A stretch of 64,000 bases of DNA from Fistulifera solaris (GCA_030295235.1 AP026123.1:1364001-1428000); one strand, 5' to 3'; counted from the stretch's first letter, positions 1-10,548 are shown. Made by a program: numbers and translations. Notes: generated from the letters alone by a model not told the origin.

Positions 1-597
1 GACAAGTTGTTTCTCATTGGAAAGCTCAACACGCACGCGATCTTGGGAATTGTTGTCGCGGGACTTTTCGCTATCATTTACGCCGCTTATCGTTGCAATC
101 GCTGGAGTCAGAGCCGTCAACAGTCCAAGCCATCGACCGAACCCAAGTGCACGTTCCGAATTTCATCCGATGACGACGTGTCCACCATCGGGCCGATCGA
201 CGAAACTGTGGATAGCGAGAAAGGGGAAGACGGAAAGAACGCGGAAGTTTCACAATCGGCCACGACGATGCGCGTCGGCAATTCTCTCAAACTGAACGCG
301 AGCCGCAAACAAGAAAATGAGTTCGAAGGCGAATTGATCGATGTCATTCTCCCTGCGGGTAAACTGGGAATCGTCATTGACACTCCGGACAATGGCTTGC
401 CGGTGATTCACGCCGTGAAAAGAACTTCCGCCGTCCGCGATCAGCTTCGTGTTGGAGACAAGCTGTTGGCCATTGACGACGAAGATATCCGCGACAAGAC
501 GGCATACCATGTATCCAAAATCATCTCCAGTAAAATGTTCAATCCTCAGCGGAAATTCACGATTGTGCGACCCTATGAGATCATCCACATCACTTGA
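1..597 (+). CDS. PDZ-domain membrane protein, C-terminal part
   Basis: The reading frame is open to the left window edge, so the N-terminus lies outside; the codon at 7 is TTG and is not a convincing start. About 198 residues are visible. Near the visible N-terminus a hydrophobic stretch (IVVAGLFAIIYAAYR) looks like a single membrane helix. A polar, acidic linker follows, then a PDZ domain over roughly the last 90 residues, with the carboxylate-binding loop replaced by KLGIVI and a typical GDKLLAIDDEDI segment. PDZ domains bind C-terminal peptides and scaffold membrane complexes. The ligand and cellular membrane cannot be told from the sequence. Similar single-helix PDZ proteins are common in diatoms. 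The next gene is on the opposite strand and convergent, with a repeat-filled gap between them. Confidence 0.75.
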   Translation, partial: DKLFLIGKLNTHAILGIVVAGLFAIIYAAYRCNRWSQSRQQSKPSTEPKCTFRISSDDDVSTIGPIDETVDSEKGEDGKNAEVSQSATTMRVGNSLKLNASRKQENEFEGELIDVILPAGKLGIVIDTPDNGLPVIHAVKRTSAVRDQLRVGDKLLAIDDEDIRDKTAYHVSKIISSKMFNPQRKFTIVRPYEIIHIT

Positions 598-859
598 GAC
601 TTCTAGAGAAATTGTGTGCAATACCGTGACAATAGATAATAGTAACAGACCAGTTGGCTTTGATCCGAAAATACGACTTTAATGCGTACAATGATGCTGA
701 AAAGGTCAATCAAAATTGCAAGAATAACAAGCAATGCGCATAATCAGAAGACGAAAAATGTCTCTAGAGTTTCTTCGTGGCATCTTTTTCTTTTCATTCA
801 GCTCCGTGCGGCTCATGACTGAAATGTACATCAGTCGTGGTCTCCCTGAACCTACAATT

Positions 860-1500
860 TGAGTCGATAGTAAATACAGAAGACAACGTTTCGTGCAATG
901 CAAAACGCTGCTAAAAACTATTGCATTGCCGCGACGACAAATGGAGCTCAAGTAGTTAGCTGAACAAACGACTGTGAGGCAGCATTGTCGCTCAAATGAA
1001 ATTGATTCATGACTGCACCATTCATTCTCAATTTTCTTACTGACCTGCAGTCGTTACGAAATACGGACAACACTTTGGTCTATAGTGAAATACGGCAGAA
1101 AACGTTTCGAAGGCTTTTCGACGTACAATATCAAGGCGTTTAATGCAAACGCTGCTCAAGACTATTGCATTTGCCACAACGACAAATGGAGCTCAAGATA
1201 GTTTGCTGAACAAACGAATGCGAGGCAGCACTGTCGCTCAAATGAAATTGATTCATGACTGAAATGCAGTCGTGGCGAAATACGGAAAAACTTTGGTCTA
1301 TAGTGAAATACGGCAGACTACCAAGGCTTTTCGACCAATTTTTTCGACGTACAAATATCAAAGCGTGTCATGCAAACGCTGCTTACGACTATTGTATTGC
1401 CACAACGACAATTGGAGCTCAAGATAGATAGTCTAGTTTGCTGAACAAACACATTGTTGGCAGCATTGTCGCTCAAATAAAGTTGATTTGCGGTCTTGGA
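860..1500. repeat. Degenerate ~220-bp tandem repeat, three copies
   Basis: Three related blocks start near 862, 1081 and 1301. They share, in order, a CTATAGTGAAATACGGCAG-like start, an AACGCTGCT...GACTATTGCATT segment, CAACGACAAATGGAGCTCAAG, TTGCTGAACAAAC and GGCAGCATTGTCGCTCAAA. The first two blocks end in TTGATTCATGACTG. Copies are diverged by substitutions and small indels, so the array is old. Short ORFs in it are not convincing genes. The rest of the 598-1926 gap holds nothing else I recognise. Confidence 0.75.
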
Positions 1501-1926
1501 TAAGTTGATTGTATACGACACTTTGGACAATAATACCAGTAGTAGATTCGGTTGACCTTTCATAAAGCAGACGGAGGTTTATAGTGCTTATATTGTAGCT
1601 CAAGTTTACTGAATTCGTTGATGAAGTCGAAATCTTAACTTATCCATAGAACTGGATGTAATTGTCCAACAAATGCTGACTTAAGCGTTTTCCTACGATT
1701 CGGATGCCCTATGAAATAGCCTAACATGGACAACATGACAAAAAGCTTACAATCATAACAGTCCCACAGAAACTAGACTTTTTCACAAGCGTAACAAACC
1801 AAAAATTACTCGTAAGTTAATTCATCCACATTTTCAAAATCGAACAGCATTCCGTACTCCAAATCGAACTTCGACTCCACAGCCACTCCGATCCCAGTAC
1901 CAGAGCTTTGGTAATAATAACCCGCC

Positions 1927-2988
1927 TCATTGATAAAAAATCAGATAGACTTCTTCACCATGTGAGCCTTCGTAGTTCACAACTGATCCGTCCCCTGCGA
2001 CAAACAGAGGGTCCCCTTTTCTCACAAGTTGGTAATCACGATCTTGTAGTGATTTGTGAACCATTAACGCTGGGAAATTCGGGTTATCGGGATCACAGGG
2101 CCACTTGATCTTTCCCGAAATTTCTCCCGGCCTTACCGCGGGAGCTGTACGAAAGCAAGGGACCCATCCATCCGGAAACGAATCCTGAAGGTATCCATAG
2201 ATATCCTCTCCCATATTCACGCGCTGTAAGAAATCCAAAATTGCATGCAGCGCCGCCTCTGTGTTCTCTACAGCGTCATGACGTAAGACGCCGACTGGAA
2301 CCGGTCCTACTTCAATCGTAAATCCATGCTTCGCAGCGGATGAAAGGTTGGGACGATGCATCCGTTCCGGAATGGAATGCATAAGGCAACGAGAGCCGGG
2401 ACACTTGAGTGACACGTAAGCAGCAGCTTGGGCCATGAGTTCATCGCCTTCAGGAATGATGATTGTTGTACCCATATTACTGGTAGTCGAGTGTAGGTCA
2501 ATACATACATCGACTTCATGACTGTTTTCATCGCATTTCGAACCCAGTATTTCGTCCAGTTCTCGAGCTCGAATACTTTCTACCGTATCAAGACGACGTT
2601 GATTTATTGTGCTTCTTGATGAACTTTCATCAATCGCACATAACTTATCCACGACGAACTCACGATTTAGATCCGTATCGACAAATCGTTTGTTGAGTAA
2701 GTGTGCTTCGGGGTTTCCCAGGATTGTTTCTAATTGCAAAGACGGATATTTGCTTTCCCACTTCTTGCGTTGCATTTCCAACGACTTTATGCACCAAACA
2801 CCTGCGTGCGAATTTGCTTAGCCGTCACAGCTCTCGACGACGAAAGCAAGAATGAATCATTTCGTACCTGTGTATTCGTTACCGTGCGTGCCTCCAACGA
2901 TCATGACGCGGTTGATCGGTGAAGACAGCGCGCTGCATACGGTAATAATGCAAACAAGTGATGATACGGCAGTTATTGAATTTATCAT
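1927..2988 (-). CDS. ASPA: Aspartoacylase / succinylglutamate desuccinylase-family zinc deacylase
   Basis: Two exons are read on the minus strand: 2868-2988 and 1927-2801, separated by a 66-bp GT-AG intron (2802-2867), giving 331 residues. The splice restores the family signature: exon 1 ends in VGGTHGNEYTG, which carries the zinc ligands His and Glu, and exon 2 continues VWCIKSLEMQRKKW, then GNPEAH and the DLNR motif. Later, CIDLHSTTSNMG supplies the third zinc-ligand His, and EVGPVPVGVLRHD the catalytic region. The family hydrolyses N-acyl amino acids such as N-acetylaspartate to acetate and the amino acid. The start at 2988 adds a hydrophobic N-terminus (SSLVCIITVCSAL); a shorter start at the Met before IVGG (exon position near 2894) is also possible. 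A cluster of CRE-like motifs lies 150 bp upstream. Confidence 0.88.
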
Positions 2989-3140
2989 TGTTGTTAAGTT
3001 CTAGTCCGTTTTGATTTTTGAAGAAATAATGAACCACATGCCGACTTCATTGTCGATCGAGCGTTTTGCGCATTTTCGTTTTTTTCTCGTTGCGCCGAAA
3101 TGCAGAAAGCAGAAACGAACTTCGTGGGCGAAAACGGTGC

Positions 3141-3173
3141 GACGTCATGAAGCGTGACGTGTGTGACGTGTCA
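3141..3173. promoter_or_regulatory. Cluster of three CRE-type TGACGT motifs
   Basis: GACGTCA (3141-3147), TGACGT (3155-3160) and TGACGT within TGACGTGTCA (3164-3173) lie within 33 bp, about 150-185 bp upstream of the aspartoacylase start at 2988. TGACGT/ACGTCA cores are the known CO2/cAMP-responsive elements of diatom promoters bound by bZIP factors. Function here is inferred from sequence only. Confidence 0.45.
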
Positions 3174-3424
3174 ATGTAGACTCATCTTTTTGTTGCATAG
3201 TCAAGCTGCCTATGCGACATTTACATTCTGTCGTTTTAGAGGAGACGTAGGTTGGGTGTTGGGTGGCATAAGTTTAGTTTCATGTGTCATGTGTAACTAC
3301 TAGAGAGTCTACTCTCCAGACTAAATAAGTGATGCTACATATCGCCAACAATCTATCTATGAAAATTCTGAATGCCCATGCGTCTGCTAAAAAAAGCTGG
3401 TACAGAAACTTGCCTGGCGAAACA

Positions 3425-4182
3425 TCAATAGGCAATCCGACGCTTTTTGCGGGCAGTTTGTTTATCCTGACAATAGCTTTTTCGTTTCGATATAGAGAAT
3501 CTCAAACGTGGCCAAAGATTCGGGTTTTCTCTGATCATAATATAAAAAGCATCAACATTCCCTACCTGCAAAGCACAAAGCAAGGGCGTCGATCGCGACC
3601 GAGTTTTCGCCAATACATCTTCTCCATGACTCATTAGAAGTTTCACTAATTCATTTCGTTTCCACTCGATTGCTCGAAACAGTGGTGTCCGCCCTTCCTC
3701 ATCTCTGGACGCCACGGAAGCACCATTCTGCAAAAGATATTCTGCAATAGCTATTTGATCACGACAAACTGCTCGGATCAAAGGTGTTCGACCTAGAGTG
3801 TCTTCAAAGTCTATAGTCGCACCATTTGTGACAAGTAATTGGACTACCGATAAATTGCCTCGGTAGCTTGCCCAGTACAAGGGCGTCTGACCACAGGCAT
3901 CGGAGAAATTCAAAGCTGCACCCTTGGCTAAAGAAGCTTGATGATTTCGATATGCCCCCCATAGCAAGCCTTGTGAAGAGGCGTAGATCGCCGCTTATCT
4001 AACGCATGGATATTCGCACCATATTCAAGCAGCAATTTCACAATCTCCACCGTCCCTCTTCGACAAGCGAAGTGCAGCAAAGTCCATCCGTCTCGATCCT
4101 TGGTCTCAACAAGCTCCTTAGTGAGCAGGACAGCAAGCGTCTCATTATCACCATCTTGACAGGCATGGATGAGGGGTGTCAT
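3425..4182 (-). CDS. Ankyrin-repeat protein
   Basis: The N-terminal part (4182 down to about 3930) reads MTPLIHACQDGDNETLAVLL and two more ankyrin repeats ending GGHIEIIKLL. The next repeats (AKGAALNFSDACGQTPLYWA onward) are in a different frame down to the stop at 3425. Adding one base near 3930, at a TTT run on the coding strand, joins them as one protein of 252 residues with about six ankyrin repeats (TPLHKACYGGH, TPLYWASYRGN, TPLIRAVCRDQ, TPLFRAIEWKR, TPLLCALQVGN). Ankyrin repeats mediate protein-protein binding; no catalytic domain is seen. The basic C-terminus (ISKRKSYCQ...ARKKRR) is outside the repeats. The single-base break is either an assembly error, which I favour, or a recent inactivation. 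Confidence 0.75.
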
Positions 4183-4783
4183 AATCGATTAAAAATGTTT
4201 ACTGTCATCAATGCAAGTGTTTCTCTGTTTTGTGGATTTCGATGCGTTAAAAAGAAAGAGAAAACCTCACCCCTTCGTTTTTATCGCTAAACAGATCGCA
4301 TCGGTACACATCTGTCAAGAAATTTTACTATAAACATCAGATGTATATTACTTTTTTCAAGATTTAATTTCAGTCACGAATCTGATTATGTCTACTACTT
4401 GCCCATTCTCATCTACCTTAGCTCCGTTCGCACACTCAATAAGCACAAAATCGACAAAATCAAAGGATAATTCTATCAAGCAACATTTTTATGCACTTCT
4501 CGATTCTTTATCTTGAAAATGCCTGTGGGCAATTGTAATCCATATGGTATATCAGGTAAAAGACCTCAAGTCGAGCCAGAGAGCTAGACGTCAAGTGTTC
4601 CAAACCTTGGATCGTTCTGCGCATAACAATTGCTACATGATCGAAAGGTGCCATCTAGTGCATGGGATTCGTGCTATTGGCTAAATGCTAATCGCCAAGA
4701 ATTAACGCAACAAAACAAACTAGAAAGCAATGATAATGAGATCATATAATATAGTAAAATAACCTGTTAAAGTTTAACTTAGA
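4183..4783. other. Intergenic, nothing recognised
   Basis: This stretch of about 600 bp is AT-rich and lies between the start of the ankyrin gene and the 3' end of the EF-hand gene. I see no convincing ORF, RNA gene or repeat. The first 100-200 bp presumably hold the ankyrin gene promoter. Confidence 0.5.
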
Positions 4784-6502
4784 CTACAACACCATCAAGA
4801 GAGTCGAGAACAAGAAGGTCACAGCACCGAGACTCTCTAAGCTTGCGCTGCTAGACGATACAGGCGTCCCCCCTTCTTCACCAACGGGACTAGGAGCCGC
4901 TACAGGCGTAGAAGAGGGCGCTGCCGCACTGGGTGACGGAGCAGTTGCAGGCGGAGGGGTAGGGGCAATGTCGGTTGTTGGAGCGGTCGCAGGCGGAGGA
5001 GAAGGAGTACTATCGGTCGTCGGAGGGGACGGGCCAATCGGGGCGATATCAAGGCACTCTAGCTCGACAGACGCACACACTGCCACGAGAAGAGTTGATT
5101 GAATGAACGTCTGATTGTCGCTGTTTGCAGCGCCCGCAACAGACACGAGCGAAGTGTTCGAAGCTTCATTGCAGCAGTTGAAACCCTCTCCAATCGCGAT
5201 ACACGAGGTGCAAACCAGCCCTACGAACGTTGTTTGTTGCGTCTCTGTAACGGAAGGCGCAAGCTCGCAATTATCTCCAGCTCGCAAGACGTGTAACTGA
5301 TAAAATTCATCGAGACTCAAAAGAGAATCTCCGTTCGCATCGGCAGCAACAATATCTTCGTAACATCCAGAAAAGTCGGTGAAGTTCGTAGTGACATTGG
5401 GCGGTTCCAAGACCTCACCACCACATCCAAATACATCACTGGTGAGGCAGATGGAAGACAAAGTACTGCCATCGATCGATTCGAGCGAAATGGTTGTGGT
5501 GTTATCGGAAAGGCATTCTGCGGTAAGATCAGAAAGACAAGCCAGAGAGGCGAACGTTGCTTGTTGATCAACCTGCAATTCCGTAATCTCCTCTTCGCAT
5601 TCGTTGACCGCATTGAGAAAACCAAGATATTCCTCCCGAGTAAGAGCGCCATCACCATCGACATCTGCTGCCGTGAGCTCGTCGGAGCAGTCTGTCGAAG
5701 TGACATTGGGCAGGGTAACGTTCAAGTCGATTCCGAGGCCACACGGGAAAAGTGCAATCGATTCTGTCAAGCCGCAAACGGTTTGCAGAGCAGCCGTCTG
5801 TTCATCGGAACGTCCATCGGAAGACAATCCCGCAACCGAAATGCTGCGATTACTACTATCTAACGAGCAAGAAAGAAATTCTTCAATCGGACACTGTGAC
5901 AAAACAATGCTGCTGTAAACTCCCTGTTGATAAACACCAAATTCGTCTTGATCTTCAGCAGAGCAATTACTTGGCAATGGAGCCAGCGTCGCGAACTCTT
6001 CTGTAGTGATAATTTCATCGCTGTTTGCATCCGCCGCGGTCAGCTTTTCCAAACACTGATTAAAGGCCTCATCATCGACGGTCGGAAGACCTGTCACGGG
6101 TTCGCTCACCGTGCAGTTGGAGATCACGGCGCTGGTACTATCACAAATCGTTTGCAGCGCACTCAACTGTTCACTGGTTCGATCCGAATTCGCAGCGCCG
6201 TCGATCGAAAGCTGCAAATCAAAGCAACAGCTCGGAAGAGGACTGCAAGTGAGACACGTATCCGCGGACAGTCCGGTGTAAACTCCCAATAACAGCAAAT
6301 CCAATGTATCGGACGATTCATAGCAGTCCGGGTAAAGCGCACTGCCGTACGCGTTCGCAAATGCGAGAAATTCGGTATCTTGTTCGAGCTGACCGTCGGC
6401 GTTGGCGTCACTGGCCACCAATGCCGGAAAGCAGGTCGTTTCGTAGTCTTGCGCCAGTGTTACCGAAAGCAACAAGGCCGACGCAGTGTAACGGAACAAC
6501 AT
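4784..6502 (-). CDS. Secreted EF-hand repeat protein with Pro/Thr-rich stalk and GPI-like tail
   Basis: This is a single 572-residue ORF without introns. It starts with a signal peptide (MLFRYTASALLLSVTLAQ). The body holds about four Cys-rich repeats, each near 110 residues, with a canonical or near-canonical EF-hand loop such as DANSDEIITTEE, DVDGDGALTREE and DANGDSLLSLDE, and the first degenerate (DANADGQLEQDTE). Conserved Cys pairs and several N-glycosylation sequons fit an extracellular fold. A Pro/Ala/Thr/Ser segment (PPATAPTT-type repeats, about residues 490-545) resembles an O-glycosylated stalk. The C-terminus ends in a small-residue patch and a hydrophobic tail (SLGAVTFLFSTLLMVL) typical of a GPI-anchor signal. 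I infer a calcium-binding cell-surface or wall-associated protein. I do not recognise a named family. Confidence 0.8.
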   Translation of the reverse strand: MLFRYTASALLLSVTLAQDYETTCFPALVASDANADGQLEQDTEFLAFANAYGSALYPDCYESSDTLDLLLLGVYTGLSADTCLTCSPLPSCCFDLQLSIDGAANSDRTSEQLSALQTICDSTSAVISNCTVSEPVTGLPTVDDEAFNQCLEKLTAADANSDEIITTEEFATLAPLPSNCSAEDQDEFGVYQQGVYSSIVLSQCPIEEFLSCSLDSSNRSISVAGLSSDGRSDEQTAALQTVCGLTESIALFPCGLGIDLNVTLPNVTSTDCSDELTAADVDGDGALTREEYLGFLNAVNECEEEITELQVDQQATFASLACLSDLTAECLSDNTTTISLESIDGSTLSSICLTSDVFGCGGEVLEPPNVTTNFTDFSGCYEDIVAADANGDSLLSLDEFYQLHVLRAGDNCELAPSVTETQQTTFVGLVCTSCIAIGEGFNCCNEASNTSLVSVAGAANSDNQTFIQSTLLVAVCASVELECLDIAPIGPSPPTTDSTPSPPPATAPTTDIAPTPPPATAPSPSAAAPSSTPVAAPSPVGEEGGTPVSSSSASLESLGAVTFLFSTLLMVL

Positions 6503-7055
6503 TTTGAGAGATGAACTGGTTAAAAATTAGAACTACGTCGAACGTAAAGACGATTTAACGTCGTCTATTAAGATCAATAAATGAAAGATTCTGTTGCAAT
6601 GCAAGAGTCGAGTCGGTTTGGCGTGATTTATTTTTGTTTGATGTCGTCGAAGGGTTTTGTCACTGTTTGTCACGCCGGCACGCATGACATTTAGGGGGCC
6701 CAGTACCGGATAGGTACAGTCAATATAGCATTTATTGTGGATGCGACTTCTATCGTGCTTCCGAAAGACGGATTGATGTGCATGCATGGGTACCAGACCA
6801 GGTACCGAACGACACGAATTGAGGCAGAGTGGAGGGGAAAAAATAACGCTGAACCTGGACGCGGATTTGACATGAAACAATAAGGCGCACATGTAAGCAA
6901 CGCAATTAACAGAGGAAAGATCGACCTACAACGATTTGCTGCTGTAATCCTAAGTTTAATTGATGCATATGAAGTATCAAGAGAAACAGAGTGCGCGCAG
7001 GTATTTATTTTTTTGATTTTTCTAAGTAAGGGGTGCTTGTGCTTTCGCATTCAAC
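6503..7055. other. Divergent intergenic region with GTAC-type palindromic motifs
   Basis: The region separates the divergent EF-hand gene (minus) and the small ORF at 7056 (plus). It contains AGTACCGGATAGGTACAG (from about 6701) and GGGTACCAGACCAGGTACC (from about 6788), which resemble motifs in other intergenic regions of the window. No gene is seen. Confidence 0.4.
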
Positions 7056-7439
7056 ATGGCGCTCGAGGAAAGAACCGATCTTCTAAGTGAACTTCTAAAC
7101 GAGCAATACAGAGTCACGCAGGAATATTGCAACGCTCAAATAACACTCTACAATGCACATACAGCTCGATCGCCGAATCACGAGTTTGATGCAGCGTTTG
7201 GCAACTACGAAATTGCCACCGAACAAGTCCAGGCGAATCTACAGAAAATACTCGATTTTCCAGATATCGATGAGCATAAACAGCTTACCAAACGTATCTT
7301 GGATGCAATTTATCGTCAAGGGGCATTCTGGGAATCTGGGGTAGCGATGAATACAACTTACGATGAGAAATCGACTCTAGTTTCTTTGTCCATTTTGCGG
7401 GCCTCAATACAAAGAACAAAAGAGAATGCGGCATTTTGA
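7056..7439 (+). CDS. Small helical protein of unknown function
   Basis: The 127-residue ORF starts MALEERTDLLSELLNEQ and has a balanced composition and predicted mostly helical character (LLSELLNEQYRVTQEYCNAQ, EIATEQVQANLQKIL, TKRILDAIYRQ). It has no signal peptide, membrane segment or recognisable motif. It sits between two minus-strand genes, with an intergenic region of 550 bp upstream that could hold its promoter and a 3' gap of 90 bp to the Hsp110 gene end. The stop and upstream frame are clean. I consider it a probable real gene because of its length and amino acid composition, but I do not recognise it. Confidence 0.55.
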   Translation: MALEERTDLLSELLNEQYRVTQEYCNAQITLYNAHTARSPNHEFDAAFGNYEIATEQVQANLQKILDFPDIDEHKQLTKRILDAIYRQGAFWESGVAMNTTYDEKSTLVSLSILRASIQRTKENAAF

Positions 7440-7531
7440 TCTATTATTTGGGATTATTTATAAAAAAATGGCTTCCATTTCATTCCTAAAACATTGTTTA
7501 CAAGCTAAATAACTAAGTGATCTTCGTCTCG

Positions 7532-10060
7532 CTAGTAGATAGATGCCATCAGCCTAATCCGTCTGCATCTTCTCTTCGGTTTTTTCTTCCGTCTCAACAC
7601 CTTCCATTGGTACTTCTTCTTCTTTCTTTCCGTCTTCGCTAGGCTCGGGAGTCGGGGGCGTTTCTTTTGAGGCTCTTCTTTCGGCTTCGGTTTGGGTTTG
7701 GGCTTGTTAATGACGGGGGAACAAACATCGGCGAGTTCCTTGTGCTTCATACGAATCGAATGCACAGTCAAGACAGGGTCTTCGTCCAAAGACATACCAG
7801 CTTGCTGGTCCAGTTTCTCGTACATCCAAGCACTGATTTCGTCACACTTCGATCGAACCTTTTCACGCTCTTCGTCGGTAACGTGTTCGTACTTTTCGTT
7901 GGCCTGAGATTCGTTGACCCATGCCGTGTACGACTCGAGACTGCTCTGCAGGCTACTGACAACCCCAGGTCGTTCTTGCGACTCTGCTTGACGCTTTTCA
8001 ATGGGATCACCCAGTGCCTTCAGTTCGGCTAGCTTTTCTGCGTACACTTTCTTGGTTGCGTCAAATCCATCTTCGTACAGCCAGTTCTCCATGGCATCAC
8101 GCTTCTCCGCGAAAGCAGCCTTCTCCTCGGGGGTACCGAAAAGACCCAACTGAGAGTCGGACGATATCTTGTCACGCATACCGTAAATATAAGACTCCAG
8201 TTCGTTTCGCATGTTGGAGGTTTCAATTACAATGCGATCAGCGTTGGCCATGGCCACCTCAATTTCGTAATATTTGTTGATTTCATCAGCCGACCAATCC
8301 AAAGGACGAGAAATGCTGCAAGTAAGGTTGGTCTTCTTAATCTTTTTCTTCTTCTCGCCCTCGCCATCTTCCGCGGGGGCATCGGCAGCTGCTTCGCCTC
8401 CCGCAGCGGGTTGCTCCGCCTCGGGATCTTCAATTTCTTCCACCATCTGCGCCGAAGAAATAACAAGAATGCCGTGAATGTCCTGCTTGATATTAACACG
8501 CACTTTGTTATCGGCTGTAGTGGGATTGTCAATGTTGATCGTCGCGATCTCCTCCGCAGCGGCAGGCAGTCCGTATTGTTCCACGTCTTCGTAGGAAGCT
8601 TTGACCGAAAAGGGCCCTCCGCGCTTGAGAGTCACGCGGCGGACGATGGGGAAAGTCAGACCCCTGTTGAACATGGTAACAGAAGACGTGTCTTCATCTC
8701 CACCTTCCCAGGAGATCTTGATGGGGAAAGGTTGCGCTTCTTGAATATCATACGGAAGAACCTTGAAGCGCGGCGATAAGATAGCTGATTGCAAGGCAGC
8801 ACCACGAGCAACACTTTCATCGGCATTCATAGTAGTCGAAAGGTTTTCAATGTTCAAGATTTCAAGAAGCTTGCGTTTCACACATCCGATTCGCGTGGAT
8901 CCTCCAACGATTTCGACGGCTGTAAGGTCGGCAGACGTGAGTTTGGCCTCTTCCAAAGCTTTCTGGATGGGACCAGCCAAGCGATCCAAAAGAGGTTGAC
9001 AGATGGCTTCGTACTCTTCAACTTTGAGACTAGTGCTGAAGTCAAAATCATCCATGAGCATTTCTAGGTTGATACGAGCTTCTTTCACGCCGACGGGGCT
9101 AAGCGTCTTCTTTGCAGCTTCGGCTGCCGCGAGAATCTTGAGGTAAGTTTTCGGCTTGTCCAAAGGCTTGCCTGAAAGTTTGCTTCCAAATTTTTGTTCA
9201 AAGCCCGATGCAATCCAAGTAGCTACAGCCATGTCAAAGTCGCGTCCGCCCAACTCGCTGTCGCACTGAGCCGATTTCACAATCAACTGACCAGGGATAA
9301 AGGTTGCGATAGAGACAGTGTAAGCCGATGCGCCCATGTCGATAAACATAACATTCGTAGGCTTTTCCGCGTCAAACTCTTTCTTCAAATCCTTAAAAAT
9401 ACCATACGACAGGGCAGTAGCTGTGTTCTCGTGCATGAAACGCAATACACCTTTGATTCCGACGATTTCGCAGCCAGCCTGCAATCCCCGTCGCTGAGCA
9501 TCCGTAAAGTAATTCGGAATAGCAACGACCCAGTCCTGCGGGAACAACTCCGACGCTGGAGTGCTAGTTCCCTCAGCAGCCTTCGCCGCCGCAATATCTC
9601 CCATATGACGCAACATCATGCCCGCCACCATTTCGATCGGGACGACCGTCTCCTTTTCCGAATCCCCGGCATGAATTTTGACACCGATCGACGGAGTTCC
9701 TCCGGACGAACGCTCAAATGGGGCGAAAGTGACACCGGGATACCATTTCATCTCCTTTTGTGCGCGAGGATCGTCGAACGCCAGGCCGACCAGTCGCTTC
9801 ATTCCTTTGATGGTGTTTTTCAAGTTCGAAGACTGACCCGAAGTAGCTTGTTCGCCCACCCGACGACATTCGTCAAAACCGACCATAGATCTTAAGAAAT
9901 CAATGTAAGAAAGGAATGCTTAGCCTAGTAAATATCTTTTTGAGGGCACTTACGGGTTCAGGCGGTTACTGCCGCCGTTGAGAATCACATCAACGCCACC
10001 TCTCCCTGCAGCCGCGATAACTGAAGACTGATAGCCAAAATCTACACCCACAACACTCAT
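7532..10060 (-). CDS. Hsp110 / Sse1-type Hsp70-superfamily chaperone
   Basis: Exon 1 (9954-10060) encodes MSVVGVDFGYQSSVIAAAGR, the phosphate-1 loop of the actin-like ATPase. A 63-bp intron (9891-9953) leads to exon 2, which continues NRLNPSMVGFDECRRVGEQA. The nucleotide-binding domain is complete (NYFTDAQRRGL, MFIDMGASAYTVSI, EIVGGSTRIG), followed by a beta domain, an acidic insert with Lys runs (EGEKKKKIKK) and a long helical C-terminal domain, as in Hsp110. Hsp110 proteins are nucleotide-exchange factors for Hsp70 in the cytosol or ER; no signal peptide is seen here, so I infer the cytosol. The frame as sequenced ends at 7532 in an odd Arg/Lys-rich tail. One extra base in the AAA run near 7662 instead gives an acidic tail ending EEKMQTD with stop at 7554 (814 residues), much more typical. 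A palindromic CRE is at 10326. Confidence 0.93.
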
Positions 10061-10325
10061 TGTTTGAATTTACTTGTTAGATTTGCTCAGAAATACTGTA
10101 ACGAACGGAAAGATTTCTCGATTCTTGTCAAGGATGTAAGGAAACGCTTGGACAAATGAAACAGTGCCTGGCTTCGTGAAAACGAAAAAACGGTGATGAG
10201 GGAGGAGAAAATCCGTTGGTGCAGGCGTTCGTCATGCGACGGGTTAATCGTGTTGCCTTCCACTCCTCCTCGTAGAATCATTACTGAGCCCTACGTACTG
10301 GCCCGGAGCCAGCCAATCATAGCAG

Positions 10326-10333
10326 TGACGTCA
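10326..10333. promoter_or_regulatory. Perfect palindromic CRE (TGACGTCA)
   Basis: The 8-bp palindrome TGACGTCA, a full cAMP-response-element/bZIP site, lies about 265 bp upstream of the Hsp110 start and about 215 bp beyond the CYP51 stop. A GTAC-rich palindrome (CCTGGTACCGTACCAGAG) follows near 10398. Regulation of Hsp110 by a bZIP factor is inferred. Confidence 0.4.
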
Positions 10334-10548
10334 TTTTTGCAATGACCGTGAGACATTTCCTTCCACGTGGAGCGAGTTTTCCGTGCTGTGCACTACCTGG
10401 TACCGTACCAGAGACACTACTGTTAACCTAAACCCCAATAGCATCAATAAAACCAAGAAAAGCTATTTCTAGAGGGCGTGCTCTCTAGCTACGGTAGTTT
10501 AATCGTCCCAGATTAAAATCGCGTCATAACGGAAACAATTATGATTAT

